Assembly (NCBI RefSeq): GCF_001424545.1
Contig: NZ_LMQL01000013.1
Location: forward strand, 1-64,000
Reading direction: 5' to 3'
Source: Ramlibacter sp. Leaf400
Lineage (GTDB): Bacteria; Pseudomonadota; Gammaproteobacteria; Burkholderiales; Burkholderiaceae_C
Length of the DNA: 64,000 bases
Shown: in pieces, positions 49,752 through 60,734 of the stretch
Layout of the letters: every line of letters starts with the position of its first letter
Position numbering within the stretch: position 1 is the stretch's first letter
Notes under the pieces: model-generated
What the model saw: only the letters and a program-made list of their open reading frames with translations
Database searches by the model: none
Told to the model about the DNA's origin: nothing
Position numbers and translations under genes: made by a program

Positions 49752-50425
49752 TCGTTCTCCAGCATGGACTTGATGAGCGGGATGGTGATGGCGCGCTGGG
49801 TCTGCAGGGCGTAGGCGTCCAGCTGCTCGAGCAGCTGCATCAGGCTGCCCAGGTCGCGCGAGAAGCGGGTGAGCATGAAGTCCATCACCTCGTCGCCCAG
49901 GAACACGCCGCGCTCGTCCGCGGCCTGGCGCAGCACCGAGCGGCGCTCCGGCTCGGACAGCTGCTGCAGCTGGTACACGTGGCCCCAGCCCAGGCGCGTG
50001 CGCAGGTCCTCGCGCAGCTGCAGGTGGACCGGTGGCAGCAGCCCGGCGGACAGCACGCCACGCTGCAGGGACTGGGCGCTGACGAACCAGCTGAAGGCAG
50101 CGTGCTGCTGCACCGCGGTGTACAGGTGAACGTCGTCCAGCAGCACCACGGCCCAGCGCTCGTCGTAGGGCGGCGGCTCCAGCATCGTGGCGTCCAGCCA
50201 GCCGGCCGTGGCGCCCTGCTCGCGCAGCGCCTCGCGCACGGCCTTGAGCAGGTGGGTCTTGCCGCTGGCGGCCGGCCCCCACAGGTAGGTGGGCACGGGC
50301 GAGCGGGTCGGGCTGCCCACCCACAGCTTCAGGTGCGCGAGCGCCGGCTCGTTGGGGCCGGCGAAGAAGGCGGCCAGGGTCGGCGCGCGCGCCAACCCGA
50401 TGGGAAGGGGGAGCTGCTTCATCAT
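49748..50425 (-). CDS. hda: DnaA regulatory inactivator Hda
   Basis: AAA+ protein of 225 residues related to DnaA, acting with the beta clamp to hydrolyse DnaA-bound ATP. The N-terminus MKQLPLPIGL contains the clamp-binding QLPLP motif. Walker A WGPAASGKTHL and Walker B VVLLDDVH follow. Start at 50425 overlaps the stop of the AI-2E gene as ATGA; the next ATG (50422) would shorten it by one residue. First of the hda-HAD-pcnB-folK transcript. Confidence 0.93.
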   Translation of the reverse strand: MMKQLPLPIGLARAPTLAAFFAGPNEPALAHLKLWVGSPTRSPVPTYLWGPAASGKTHLLKAVREALREQGATAGWLDATMLEPPPYDERWAVVLLDDVHLYTAVQQHAAFSWFVSAQSLQRGVLSAGLLPPVHLQLREDLRTRLGWGHVYQLQQLSEPERRSVLRQAADERGVFLGDEVMDFMLTRFSRDLGSLMQLLEQLDAYALQTQRAITIPLIKSMLENE

Positions 50426-51492
50426 CCCTGGTACAGCCGGCTGCCCATGTAGCCGTTGCGCACGCGGCGGATCGCCACCAGCAGCACCGCGCTGGCGGGC
50501 AGCGCCACCAGCACGCCGAGGAAACCGAAAAGCTGCGCGAAAGCCAGCAGCGCGAAGATCACCGCCAGCGGGTGCAGGCCGATTCGCTCGCCGACGAAAC
50601 GCGGCGTGATGTAGAAGCCTTCGATCACCTGCCCCGCGCCGTAGACCACCGCCACCATCAACAGCGCCTTGGCCGAAGCGAACTGCAGCAGCCCCGCCAG
50701 CAGCGCCATCACCAGGCCGATGCCGAAGCCCAGGTAGGGCACGAACATCGCCAGCCCGGTGAACAGGCCGATCGGCAGCGCCAGGTCGAGCCCGAACAGG
50801 CCCAGGCCGGTGGAATAGAAGATGGCCATCGTCATCATCACCAGCAGCTGGCCGCGCAGGTACTGGCCCAGCACCTGGTCCGATTCCTGGGTGAAGGAGT
50901 CCACCGCGGGCCGCATGCGCGGGGGCACCAGCTCCAGCACCCGGTGCACGAAGCGGTCCCAGTCCAGCAGCAGGTAGAACAGCGCCACCGGGATCAGCAC
51001 CACGTTGAACAGCAGCGTGAACACCACGCTGCCGCCGATCTTGAGCGAGGACAGCACGCGCAGCACCGCGTCCTCGTAGTTGGTGTTCAGGTAGCGCAGC
51101 ACCTGGGACTTGAGGCTTTCCAGGTCCAGCGCGACGTTGATGCCGAACTGCGCCAGCCAGGGCCGCACCTTCTCGTCCAGCCAGCGGAACAGCACCGGCA
51201 CCTGCTCGCGCATCAGCGGGATCTCCTTGACCAGGATGGGCACCACCAGCAGGAACAGGGAGAACAGCACCAGCACGAAGAGCAGCTCCACCAGCACCAC
51301 CGAGAACACCCGCGGGACGCGGCCGCGCCCGGCCTCGTCCAGGCGGTCCACCAGGGGCGTGAGCGCGTAGGCCAGCACGGCGCCCACCACGAAGGGGGTG
51401 AGCACCGGGCCGAGCGCCCGCAGGGCGAGCAATGCCAGCAAAGCGATGGTCGCCCAGATGGCGGCTCGCTTCTGCGTGGGGGTGAATTGCAT
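50422..51492 (-). CDS. AI-2E family (PerM-like) permease
   Basis: Inner-membrane protein of 356 residues with about eight hydrophobic segments. Family landmarks are the start TPTQKRAAIWATIALLALLALRALGPVLTPFVVGAVLAYALTPLVDRL, the middle LPIGLFTGLAMFVPYLG, and the end GVLVALPASAVLLVAIRRVR. Function in this family ranges from autoinducer-2 export to ion transport. The ATG at 51492 matches the family; its stop overlaps hda. Divergent from purM. Confidence 0.9.
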   Translation of the reverse strand: MQFTPTQKRAAIWATIALLALLALRALGPVLTPFVVGAVLAYALTPLVDRLDEAGRGRVPRVFSVVLVELLFVLVLFSLFLLVVPILVKEIPLMREQVPVLFRWLDEKVRPWLAQFGINVALDLESLKSQVLRYLNTNYEDAVLRVLSSLKIGGSVVFTLLFNVVLIPVALFYLLLDWDRFVHRVLELVPPRMRPAVDSFTQESDQVLGQYLRGQLLVMMTMAIFYSTGLGLFGLDLALPIGLFTGLAMFVPYLGFGIGLVMALLAGLLQFASAKALLMVAVVYGAGQVIEGFYITPRFVGERIGLHPLAVIFALLAFAQLFGFLGVLVALPASAVLLVAIRRVRNGYMGSRLYQG

Positions 51493-51536
51493 GGAGGTGG
51501 GGCGTGCGCGGCGGTGGGGGAGGAAGGGGCCGCCGG

Positions 51537-51542
51537 TAAAAT
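51537..51542 (+). promoter_or_regulatory. Candidate -10 box for purM
   Basis: TAAAAT 45 bases upstream of the purM ATG in the 95-base divergent spacer. A -35 box was not clear. Confidence 0.4.
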
Positions 51543-51587
51543 CCTGCAAATTCTATCGGGCGCCCTCGAGCCTCCCGCCCTCCTCCC

Positions 51588-52634
<1,047 letters not shown>

Positions 52635-52645
52635 GCGCGGCCGCG

Positions 52646-53320
52646 ATGGCGGTGCTCGATAACGTCTTCTGGCAGGCGCTGGCGGGCACGCAGCGCGAAC
52701 TCACGGTCGGCACCGACCACGTCCGGCGCTATTCGGCCGGCCTGCCGCCGCTGCTGGCTTTCGCCGATCCGCAGCGGCCCCGGCTGGAGGAACTGGCGCC
52801 CTTCTGCGAACCGGGCGAGCGCTTCTACGCGCCCGACTGGCGCGGCGAGCCGCCGGCCGGCTGGCGGGTGGAACTCGAAGCGACCATGGAGCTGATGGTG
52901 TGGAGCGGCGGCGCGCTGCCGGAGGAGCCGCTGGAGGCCGTCACGCTCGGCGCCGGGCACGTGCCGGCGATGGTGGAACTGGCCACCCTGACCCGCCCCG
53001 GCCCTTTCGGGCCGCGCAACCTGGAACTGGGCGCCTACCTGGGCTGCTTCGAGCAGGGTCGGCTGGTCGCCATGGCCGGCGAGCGCATGCGCGCCGGCGA
53101 CTTCCGCGAAGTCAGCGCCATCTGCACGCACCCCGACTTCCAGGGCCGAGGGCTGGCGCGCCGGCTGGTGCAGCGCATGGTGGCCACCCAGCTGCGGCGC
53201 GGCGAGACGCCGTTCCTGCACGTGATGAGCAGCAACTCGGGGGCGGTGCACCTTTACAGGCAACTCGGCTTCGCGCCGCACCGCACCTGCGGCGTGCGGG
53301 TGGTGGCCCGGACGGCCTGA
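52646..53320 (+). CDS. GNAT-family N-acetyltransferase
   Basis: Acetyltransferase of 224 residues whose C-terminal half (about 105-220) has the acetyl-CoA-binding pattern VSAICTHPDFQGRGLARRLVQRM and the ending AVHLYRQLGFAPH (FR47-like). The N-terminal 90 residues are a separate region found in this subfamily. Substrate unknown; downstream of purM. Confidence 0.88.
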   Translation: MAVLDNVFWQALAGTQRELTVGTDHVRRYSAGLPPLLAFADPQRPRLEELAPFCEPGERFYAPDWRGEPPAGWRVELEATMELMVWSGGALPEEPLEAVTLGAGHVPAMVELATLTRPGPFGPRNLELGAYLGCFEQGRLVAMAGERMRAGDFREVSAICTHPDFQGRGLARRLVQRMVATQLRRGETPFLHVMSSNSGAVHLYRQLGFAPHRTCGVRVVARTA

Positions 53321-53492
53321 CGCTCCAGCGGCGGGCTTTTCGCCGGTCCGATAACCGGACAGGTCGCGGCTCCTCCTCCCTGGCGGCGGCTTCGGGTAGG
53401 TGAACACCCCTACGAAGCTTCGTGACTCTTGTCGTCGGCGCCGGCCCGGCCGCTCGTCAGCATGGCCCCTCCAGCCACTGCTGAAGGGGCCT

Positions 53493-53975
53493 ATGAACCG
53501 CACGTACCACCGAGGCTTCACCCTGGTCGAGTTGATGGTCGTGGTCGCGATCATCGGCATCCTGGCCGCGGTGGCCCTGCCCTCGTACCAGGACTACGCC
53601 CGGCGAAGCAAGATGGCCGAAGTCGTGCTGGCCGCTTCCGGCTGCCGGACCGCGGTGACCGAGGTGTTCATGACGGGGGATGTCCTCCCCGGCGCCGGGG
53701 GGTGGGGCTGCGAATCGTCGACCGCCGTGTCCCGCTATGTCGCGGCCATCGGCGTCAACGGCGCCGGCGCGATCAGCGTCACCGTCGGGACCGGCATCGA
53801 CCCCCTTCGCGCGGACAACAAGGTCCTGACCTGGGTGCCTTTCGTGGACGCCACGACGCCCATGGCCACCACGGACCGCGGCAAGCGGGTCTTCAGGTGG
53901 GTGTGTGGCAGCCCGTCCCTCACGCCGGCCACCACGGTGGACAAGGCGCTTCTTCCCGGATCCTGCCGGGGTTGA
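53493..53975 (+). CDS. Type IV pilin-like protein
   Basis: Prepilin of 160 residues with a class III signal: short leader MNRTYHRG cleaved before FTLVELMVVVAIIGILAAVALPSYQDYARRSK (Phe +1, Glu +5). The C-terminal part has four cysteines that could form disulfide loops. No other pilus gene is near, so the assembly machinery is elsewhere. The 172-base upstream spacer contains a dyad (CCCCTCCAG...CTGAAGGGG) just before the ATG. Confidence 0.88.
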   Translation: MNRTYHRGFTLVELMVVVAIIGILAAVALPSYQDYARRSKMAEVVLAASGCRTAVTEVFMTGDVLPGAGGWGCESSTAVSRYVAAIGVNGAGAISVTVGTGIDPLRADNKVLTWVPFVDATTPMATTDRGKRVFRWVCGSPSLTPATTVDKALLPGSCRG

Positions 53976-54021
53976 TCCGCTCTTTGAAGATTGCGCGCCG
54001 CCGCCCCGGCGGAACGCCCGG

Positions 54022-54879
54022 CTAGCCGCTGTTTCGCGCGCGGCGCAGGTCGGCCACGCGGTCCGCGATGGCGTCGATGTCCAGCGAATCCTGGGCGTGG
54101 ATGAGGTAGGTTTCCAGGTCCAGCACGGCGAGCGCCGCATGGCCCTGTTCGGCGTGCGCCAGGCCGCGGTCGCGGTACTCGGCCCAGGCGTCGGGCAGCA
54201 GCACCAGCAGGCGGTCCTGCACGGCGATCAGCCGCTGCCAGTCTTCCTGCGCGCGGTGGATCTCCTTCAGGTTGCGCAGCATGCGCGCGATGATGTCGCG
54301 CGGCGGCGCGGCCTGCAGGTACAGGCCCAGCGGCACCTCGAAGTCGTCCACCAGGCCGCTGCGGCGCTTGTACGGCTCCAGGCGCTCGGACAGTTCCTCG
54401 CGCGAGAGCGACTGGCCGGTGAACGGGTCGATCACCACCTGGCCCTTGGGCAGGTTGACCTTGACCATGAAGTGGCCCGGGAAGCACACGCCGCGCGCGT
54501 GCAGGCCCAGGCCCTGGGCCAGCTCGATCCACAGCACGGCCAGCGAGATCTGGATGCCGCGGCGCGTGCGCAGCACCACGTTGAGGTAGCTGTTGTCCGG
54601 ATCGCAGTAGTCGTTGACGTTGCCGCCGAACGAGAGGTCGCGAAAGAAGAACTGGTTGAGCGCGCGCAGCCGCTGCAGCGGCGCGGCGTCGGCCGGCAGG
54701 CGGCGCTTCAGGCGGGCGAGCAGCTGGTCGACGTCGCCCAGCACCTGCTGCACGTCGAGGTCGGGGTATTCGTCCTGGGCGATGCTGGCGGCGGTTTCCA
54801 GCAGGGGGAAATGGTCGTCGTCCTGGACCAGCGAACGGAAGTACTCCAGCGGGGTCGGGACTTCGAAATTCAGCGCCAT
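54022..54879 (-). CDS. SirB1-family transglutaminase-like protein
   Basis: Protein of 285 residues: an N-terminal transglutaminase-like domain (about 35-185, with RRGIQISLAVLWIELAQGLGL and GVCFPGHFMVKVNL) followed by TPR-like helices (about 200-280). The SirB1 family is widespread with unknown biochemical role. The start at 54879 (MALNFEVPTPLEYF) matches homologues. Downstream of murJ with 60 bases between, possibly one transcript. Confidence 0.88.
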   Translation of the reverse strand: MALNFEVPTPLEYFRSLVQDDDHFPLLETAASIAQDEYPDLDVQQVLGDVDQLLARLKRRLPADAAPLQRLRALNQFFFRDLSFGGNVNDYCDPDNSYLNVVLRTRRGIQISLAVLWIELAQGLGLHARGVCFPGHFMVKVNLPKGQVVIDPFTGQSLSREELSERLEPYKRRSGLVDDFEVPLGLYLQAAPPRDIIARMLRNLKEIHRAQEDWQRLIAVQDRLLVLLPDAWAEYRDRGLAHAEQGHAALAVLDLETYLIHAQDSLDIDAIADRVADLRRARNSG

Positions 54880-54939
54880 GGTGTCATCCGTTGTAATGGA
54901 CGGGCCCCCCAGCGTCAAGGCGAGGCCCGGCGCTGCACT

Positions 54940-56505
<1,566 letters not shown>

Positions 56506-56527
56506 CGGCTCGAGTGTAGCTGCCGGG

Positions 56528-56557
56528 TTGGAGGCAAGTGGGCACTTAGCTTACAAT
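56528..56557 (+). promoter_or_regulatory. Sigma-70-type promoter of rpsT
   Basis: TTGGAG (56528-56533) and TACAAT (56552-56557) separated by 18 bases, 47 bases upstream of the rpsT ATG. Confidence 0.6.
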
Positions 56558-56603
56558 GGAGGGCTTTGCTGGCAACATCCTCAGACACCGAAGGAATCAC
56601 ACC

Positions 56604-56912
56604 ATGGCATCAGCCAAACCCAAGAAGAAGAACCCGCGCCTGGCGTCGGGCCGCAAGCGCGCCCGCCAGGACGTCAAACTCAACGCCGCGAACACCTCGC
56701 TGCGCTCCAAGTACCGCACCGCGGTGAAGAACGTGGAGAAGGCCGTCGCCGCCGGCGACAAGGCCAAGGCCACCGACCTCTTCGCCAAGGCCCAGAGCAT
56801 CGTCGACATCGTCGCCGACAAGGGCATCTTCCACAAGAACAAGGCTGCTCGCGACAAGAGCCGCCTGTCCGCCAAGGTCAAGGCCCTGGCTGCCCCCCAA
56901 GCCGCCGCCTGA
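56604..56912 (+). CDS. rpsT: 30S ribosomal protein S20
   Basis: Ribosomal protein of 102 residues, basic and helical, binding 16S rRNA. The start [23 protein letters not shown] and the ending [24 protein letters not shown] are S20-typical; it is slightly longer than the E. coli protein. AAGGAATC lies upstream. Followed by a strong terminator at 56985-57011. Confidence 0.97.
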   Translation: MASAKPKKKNPRLASGRKRARQDVKLNAANTSLRSKYRTAVKNVEKAVAAGDKAKATDLFAKAQSIVDIVADKGIFHKNKAARDKSRLSAKVKALAAPQAAA

Positions 56913-56984
56913 GCTTCATCAGGTGACCCGCCCGGGCTTCGCAGCGAAGCCCGCCGTTTGAACCGGGTGCGCTGCCAGCAAAGC

Positions 56985-57011
56985 AAAAAGCCGTCGAAAG
57001 ACGGCTTTTTT
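56985..57011. terminator. Rho-independent terminator of rpsT
   Basis: Perfect 11-base stem AAAAAGCCGTC / GACGGCTTTTT with GAAA loop and T-run; functional from both strands. Confidence 0.95.
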
Positions 57012-57044
57012 GCATTGTGGGCTGGTGCGGGAAAAACCGCGCTC

Positions 57045-57072
57045 CGTCATTCCCGCGGAGGCGGGAATCCAG
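57045..57072 (-). repeat. REP-like hairpin repeat, copy 7
   Basis: CGTCATTCCCGCG / GCGGGAATCCAG. It overlaps the 3' end of the DUF3579 gene and supplies its last residues (SSGFPPPRE) and stop. Confidence 0.85.
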
Positions 57073-57391
57073 AGCTTGCGCCTTCAGTCCCCGTCCCGAT
57101 CTCCCGCTCCTCGACCTTCAGGTCGTTGTCCCGCGCGAAGTTCATGACGAAGTCCCAGGCCATCGGATCGTGCGCCCGCAGGTCGCTGTGGACCACGATG
57201 GTCTTGACGCCTTCCATCACGCGCGGCACGCACCACGGCGAATAGCTCAGGTGGCTGCCGGGCGTCGCGCCGCCGGGGCGGAACGCGCTCATCACCCCGG
57301 CCAGGCGTTCGGCCCAGTCGCTGGGCCGGAAGGTGCGGCCGTCCCGGGTGATGCCCTGGATGAAGACTTCTTTGGCGCGGGGAGAGACCAT
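57047..57391 (-). CDS. DUF3579 domain protein
   Basis: Protein of 114 residues. The conserved core KEVFIQGITRDGRTFRPSDWAERLAGVMSAF, SYSPWCVP and VKTIVVHSDLRAHDPMAWDFVMNFARDNDL identifies DUF3579, a small cytoplasmic family usually beside argD/argF in Burkholderiales. Start at 57391 chosen by family. The last nine residues come from the REP-like repeat at 57045-57072, so the C-terminus is unusual. Function unknown. Confidence 0.85.
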   Translation of the reverse strand: MVSPRAKEVFIQGITRDGRTFRPSDWAERLAGVMSAFRPGGATPGSHLSYSPWCVPRVMEGVKTIVVHSDLRAHDPMAWDFVMNFARDNDLKVEEREIGTGTEGASSGFPPPRE

Positions 57392-57457
57392 TCGGAGAGT
57401 GGCGGCAAGGGTGCGCGCAGCCGGGGATCGCCCTTGCTGCAACGCACAAGTATTCTA

Positions 57458-57469
57458 TCTTATATAAGA
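57458..57469. promoter_or_regulatory. Perfect palindrome TCTTATATAAGA in the DUF3579/argD spacer
   Basis: A 12-base perfect dyad in the divergent region, 67 bases upstream of the DUF3579 start and overlapping the only AT-rich stretch there. It looks like a regulator site, possibly of GntR type, or a -10 region; the regulator is not identified. Confidence 0.45.
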
Positions 57470-57561
57470 CTTGAAGCCTGGGTTCCAAGGCCCTGGCACG
57501 GGGCGGCGCCGTGCATGGCTGTGATGCGGAATCGGCAACCGGCGCGCCCGGCCCCTGTGCC

Positions 57562-57601
57562 TAAAATCGGGCCTCAACGGCTCACGCGTTGAGCCGATTT
57601 T
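57562..57601 (+). promoter_or_regulatory. argD -10 box and leader hairpin with T-tract
   Basis: TAAAAT (57562-57567) opens a nearly perfect stem: AAAATCGG and CTCAACG pair with CGTTGAG and CCGATTTT (57587-57601). It ends in TTTT, only about eight bases before the GGAGAG ribosome site of argD. It looks like a terminator or attenuator in the leader, or a hairpin masking the ribosome site. Confidence 0.5.
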
Positions 57602-57619
57602 CATTTCTGGAGAGTCTTC

Positions 57620-58813
57620 ATGTCCCTGATCGAGGCGGCTTCGCCCCACACGATGAACACCTACGGCCGCGTGCCGATCGCGTTGTCGCATGGGCAGGGC
57701 TCGCGAGTCTGGGACGTCAACGGCAAGGCCTACCTGGACGCGCTGGCCGGTATCGCCGTGAACACGCTGGGCCACAACCACCCCAAGCTCGTCCCGGCCC
57801 TGCAGGACCAGCTGGCCAAGATCATCCACAGCAGCAACTACTACCACGTGCCCAACCAGGAGCGGCTCGCGGCCAAGCTGACCGAGCTGTCGGGCCTGAC
57901 GAACGCGTTCTTCTGCTGCACCGGGCTGGAGGCCAACGAAGCGGCGATCAAGCTGGCGCGCAAGTTCGGCCATGACAAGGGCATCGAGCGGCCGCAGATC
58001 GTGGTCTACGAGAAAGCCTTCCACGGCCGCAGCATCGCCACCCTGTCGGCCACCGGCAACGAGAAGGTGCAGAAGGGCTTCGGCCCGCTGGTCGAAGGCT
58101 TCATCCGCGTGCCGCTCAACGACATCGACGCGCTCAAGGCCGCGACCGAGGGCAACCCCGCCGTGGTGGCCGTGTTCTTCGAGACCATCCAGGGCGAAGG
58201 CGGCATCAACCCGATGCGCGTGGACTACCTCAAGCAGGTGCGCCAGCTGTGCGACCAGCGCGGCTGGCTGCTGATGATCGACGAGGTGCAGTGCGGCATG
58301 GGCCGCACCGGCAAGTGGTTCGCGCACCAGTGGGCCGGCATCGTGCCGGACGTGATGCCGCTGGCCAAGGGCCTGGGCTCGGGCGTGCCGGTGGGCGCGG
58401 TGGTCGCCGGCCCCAAGGCCGCCAACATCTTCCAGCCGGGCAACCACGGCACGACCTTCGGCGGCAACCCGCTCGCGATGCGCGCCGGCGTCGAGACCAT
58501 CCGCATCATGGAAGAGGACGGCCTGCTGGAGAACGCGGCCTCCGTGGGCGACTACCTCCGCGCCGCGCTGACCAGCGAACTTGGCAGCCTGAAGGGCTTC
58601 AAGGAAATCCGCGGCCAGGGCCTGATGCTCGGCATGGAGCTGGACAAGCCCTGCGGCGCGCTGGTCAACCGTGCCGCCGAGGCGGGCCTGCTCATCAGCG
58701 TGACGGCCGACACGGTGGTGCGCCTGCTGCCGCCGCTGATCTTCACCCGCGCCGATGCGGACGAGTGCGTCGGCATCCTGGCGCCGCTGGTCAAGGCGTT
58801 CCTCGCGGAATGA
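57620..58813 (+). CDS. argD: Acetylornithine aminotransferase
   Basis: Class III PLP aminotransferase of 397 residues acting in arginine synthesis on N-acetylornithine (and often N-succinyl-diaminopimelate for lysine). Motifs are DALAGIAVNTLGHNHP, FCCTGLEANEAAIKLAR, the aspartate in LLMIDEVQCGMGRTG, and the PLP-lysine segment PLAKGLGSGVPVGA. Its TGA overlaps the ATG of argF. ATG at 57620 follows GGAGAG. Confidence 0.95.
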   Translation: MSLIEAASPHTMNTYGRVPIALSHGQGSRVWDVNGKAYLDALAGIAVNTLGHNHPKLVPALQDQLAKIIHSSNYYHVPNQERLAAKLTELSGLTNAFFCCTGLEANEAAIKLARKFGHDKGIERPQIVVYEKAFHGRSIATLSATGNEKVQKGFGPLVEGFIRVPLNDIDALKAATEGNPAVVAVFFETIQGEGGINPMRVDYLKQVRQLCDQRGWLLMIDEVQCGMGRTGKWFAHQWAGIVPDVMPLAKGLGSGVPVGAVVAGPKAANIFQPGNHGTTFGGNPLAMRAGVETIRIMEEDGLLENAASVGDYLRAALTSELGSLKGFKEIRGQGLMLGMELDKPCGALVNRAAEAGLLISVTADTVVRLLPPLIFTRADADECVGILAPLVKAFLAE

Positions 58814-59775
58814 CCATACCGACCATGCCGCTCCAGCACTACCTGCAGTTCAGCGACCTGACGGCCGATGACTACGCCTGGCTGTTCGAGCGCGCGGCGA
58901 TCATCAAGCGCAAGTTCAAGGCCTACGAGAAGTACCACCCGCTGGCCGACCGGACGCTGGCCATGATCTTCGAGAAGGCGTCCACGCGCACGCGCGTGAG
59001 CTTCGAGGCCGGCATGTACCAGCTGGGCGGGAGCGTCGTGCACCTGACCACGGGCGACAGCCAGCTCGGGCGGGCCGAGCCGATCGAGGACAGCGCCAAG
59101 GTGATCAGCCGCATGGTGGACCTGGTGATGATCCGCACCTTCGGGCAGGACAAGATCGAGCGCTTCGCCGAGCACTCGCGCGTGCCGGTCATCAACGGCC
59201 TGACCAACGAGTTCCACCCCTGCCAGATCCTGGCGGACATCTTCACCTTCCTGGAGCACCGGGGCCTGAATGCGGAGGGCATGCCGGACCCGGCACGCCT
59301 GGCGGGCAAGACGGTGGCGTGGGTGGGCGACGGCAACAACATGGCCAACACCTGGCTGCAGGCGGCCGACCTGCTGGGCTTCACCGTCCACCTGTCCACG
59401 CCCAGCGGCTACGAGGTCGACCAGGCCGTCGCCGGCGTGCGCAGCCGCGAGAGCTACAAGGTGTTCAAGGACCCGATGGACGCCTGCCGCGGCGCCGACC
59501 TGGTCACCACCGACGTGTGGACCAGCATGGGCTACGAGTCCGAGAACGAGGAGCGCCGCAAGGCCTTCGCCGACTGGTGCGTGGACGAGGACATGATGAA
59601 GGCCGCCAGGCCGGACGCCCTGTTCATGCACTGCCTGCCTGCGCACCGCGGCGAGGAGGTCGCCGCCGAGGTGATCGACGGGCCGCAGTCGGTGGTGTGG
59701 GACGAGGCGGAGAACCGGATGCATGTGCAGAAGGCGCTGATGGAGTATTTGTTGTTGGGGCGCGTGTCTAGCTGA
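58810..59775 (+). CDS. argF: Ornithine carbamoyltransferase
   Basis: Arginine-pathway enzyme of 321 residues making citrulline from ornithine and carbamoyl phosphate. The carbamoyl-phosphate site KASTRTRVSFE (about 57-67), NGLTNEFHPCQ, and the ornithine site MHCLPAHRGEE near the C-terminus are intact. The ATG at 58810 overlaps the argD stop (ATGA), so the pair is an operon; DUF3579 is divergent upstream. Confidence 0.95.
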   Translation: MTIPTMPLQHYLQFSDLTADDYAWLFERAAIIKRKFKAYEKYHPLADRTLAMIFEKASTRTRVSFEAGMYQLGGSVVHLTTGDSQLGRAEPIEDSAKVISRMVDLVMIRTFGQDKIERFAEHSRVPVINGLTNEFHPCQILADIFTFLEHRGLNAEGMPDPARLAGKTVAWVGDGNNMANTWLQAADLLGFTVHLSTPSGYEVDQAVAGVRSRESYKVFKDPMDACRGADLVTTDVWTSMGYESENEERRKAFADWCVDEDMMKAARPDALFMHCLPAHRGEEVAAEVIDGPQSVVWDEAENRMHVQKALMEYLLLGRVSS

Positions 59776-59898
59776 GGTTTCTCATGTTGCCGCTTGGGCA
59801 GTGCGCCCGCGCGGCAGGCGGTGCCTGGCACGGCGGGGGAAATCGCGGCACGAGAGTCCCTGGACCCTGCCAGCGACCCCCCACCGCCCCCAGCGGCC

Positions 59899-60261
59899 TC
59901 ACTGCGCCGCAGGCACCGCCCCCAACGTCAACAACCCCATCTTCACCAGCCTCGACTCGATCGCCCACCGCGTCCTCCCCAGCGCCGCGGCCAGGTCCTT
60001 CGTGGGCGTCCCCGCCTGGAAGCCCAGGCGCAGCTGCTCCTCGTCGTCCCCACTCCACGCCTTGCCGGTGTTCGGCGGCGGATTCGCCTTGGCGCGACGA
60101 GGCTTGCCGGCGCGGCCCTCGAGCGCTTGCGCCGCGACGTTCAACGCATCGACGACGGTGGATTCGCTATACGGGCTGTCCTCCGCCATCACCTCGCCGG
60201 TGAGCGGATGGATGCCCCGGGCCAAGGTCCCGATAATCTTGCGCGCAGTCTGAAGTTCCAT
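59899..60261 (-). CDS. HTH-like hypothetical protein
   Basis: Protein of 120 residues. The C-terminal part SGDDEEQLRLGFQAGTPTKDLAAALGRTRWAIESRLVKMGLL looks like a Myb/SANT-like or sigma-like DNA-binding helix-turn-helix. The N-terminal part ARKIIGTLARGIHPLTGEVMAEDSPYSESTVVDALNVAAQAL is conserved-looking but unnamed by me. A small DNA-binding regulator is possible. Flanked by argF and the divergent cysteine-cluster gene. Confidence 0.65.
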   Translation of the reverse strand: MELQTARKIIGTLARGIHPLTGEVMAEDSPYSESTVVDALNVAAQALEGRAGKPRRAKANPPPNTGKAWSGDDEEQLRLGFQAGTPTKDLAAALGRTRWAIESRLVKMGLLTLGAVPAAQ

Positions 60262-60338
60262 GATGCCTCCCTTTGAAGATAGGCTGTATTTCCATACAGC
60301 ACAGCCGCAACGGCCCGGCCGCGCGCGGCGTTGACAGC

Positions 60339-60659
60339 ATGTCCGAGCCCCACCCGTGCCTCGGCTGCGGCGCCTGCTGCGCCGCCTTCCGCGTCGACTT
60401 TTCCCTCCACGAACTGGATGAGATGGGCGGCACCGTCCCCGCCGGGCTGGCGGTCGAGGTCACCGGCAGCACCTGGCGCATGCGCGGCACCGACCACCTG
60501 CCCACGCGCTGCGCCGCGCTGACGGGCAAGGTCGGCGAGAAAGCCGCTTGCGGCATCTACGAATGGCGGCCCAATCCCTGCCGCGAACTCGAAGCCGGCA
60601 GCGACGCCTGCACCCGGGCCCGCGCGCGCCACAACCTGCGGCCGCTGCAGGGCTTCTGA
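60339..60659 (+). CDS. YkgJ-family cysteine cluster protein
   Basis: Protein of 106 residues with the CxxCGxCC-type cluster CLGCGACC near the N-terminus and further cysteines in TRCAAL, AACGIYEWRPNPCRELEAGSDAC. The family coordinates zinc or an Fe-S cluster; function unknown. ATG at 60339 (MSEPHPCLGCGACC). Upstream of the kyn operon but with its own spacing of 75 bases. Confidence 0.85.
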   Translation: MSEPHPCLGCGACCAAFRVDFSLHELDEMGGTVPAGLAVEVTGSTWRMRGTDHLPTRCAALTGKVGEKAACGIYEWRPNPCRELEAGSDACTRARARHNLRPLQGF

Positions 60660-60734
60660 CCCCCTCCGCAAAATCCGCCGCCTGTTGGCATTAACCGACA
60701 CCACGCGGTTTTCGGGCGGTCCACACTCCGCCGC

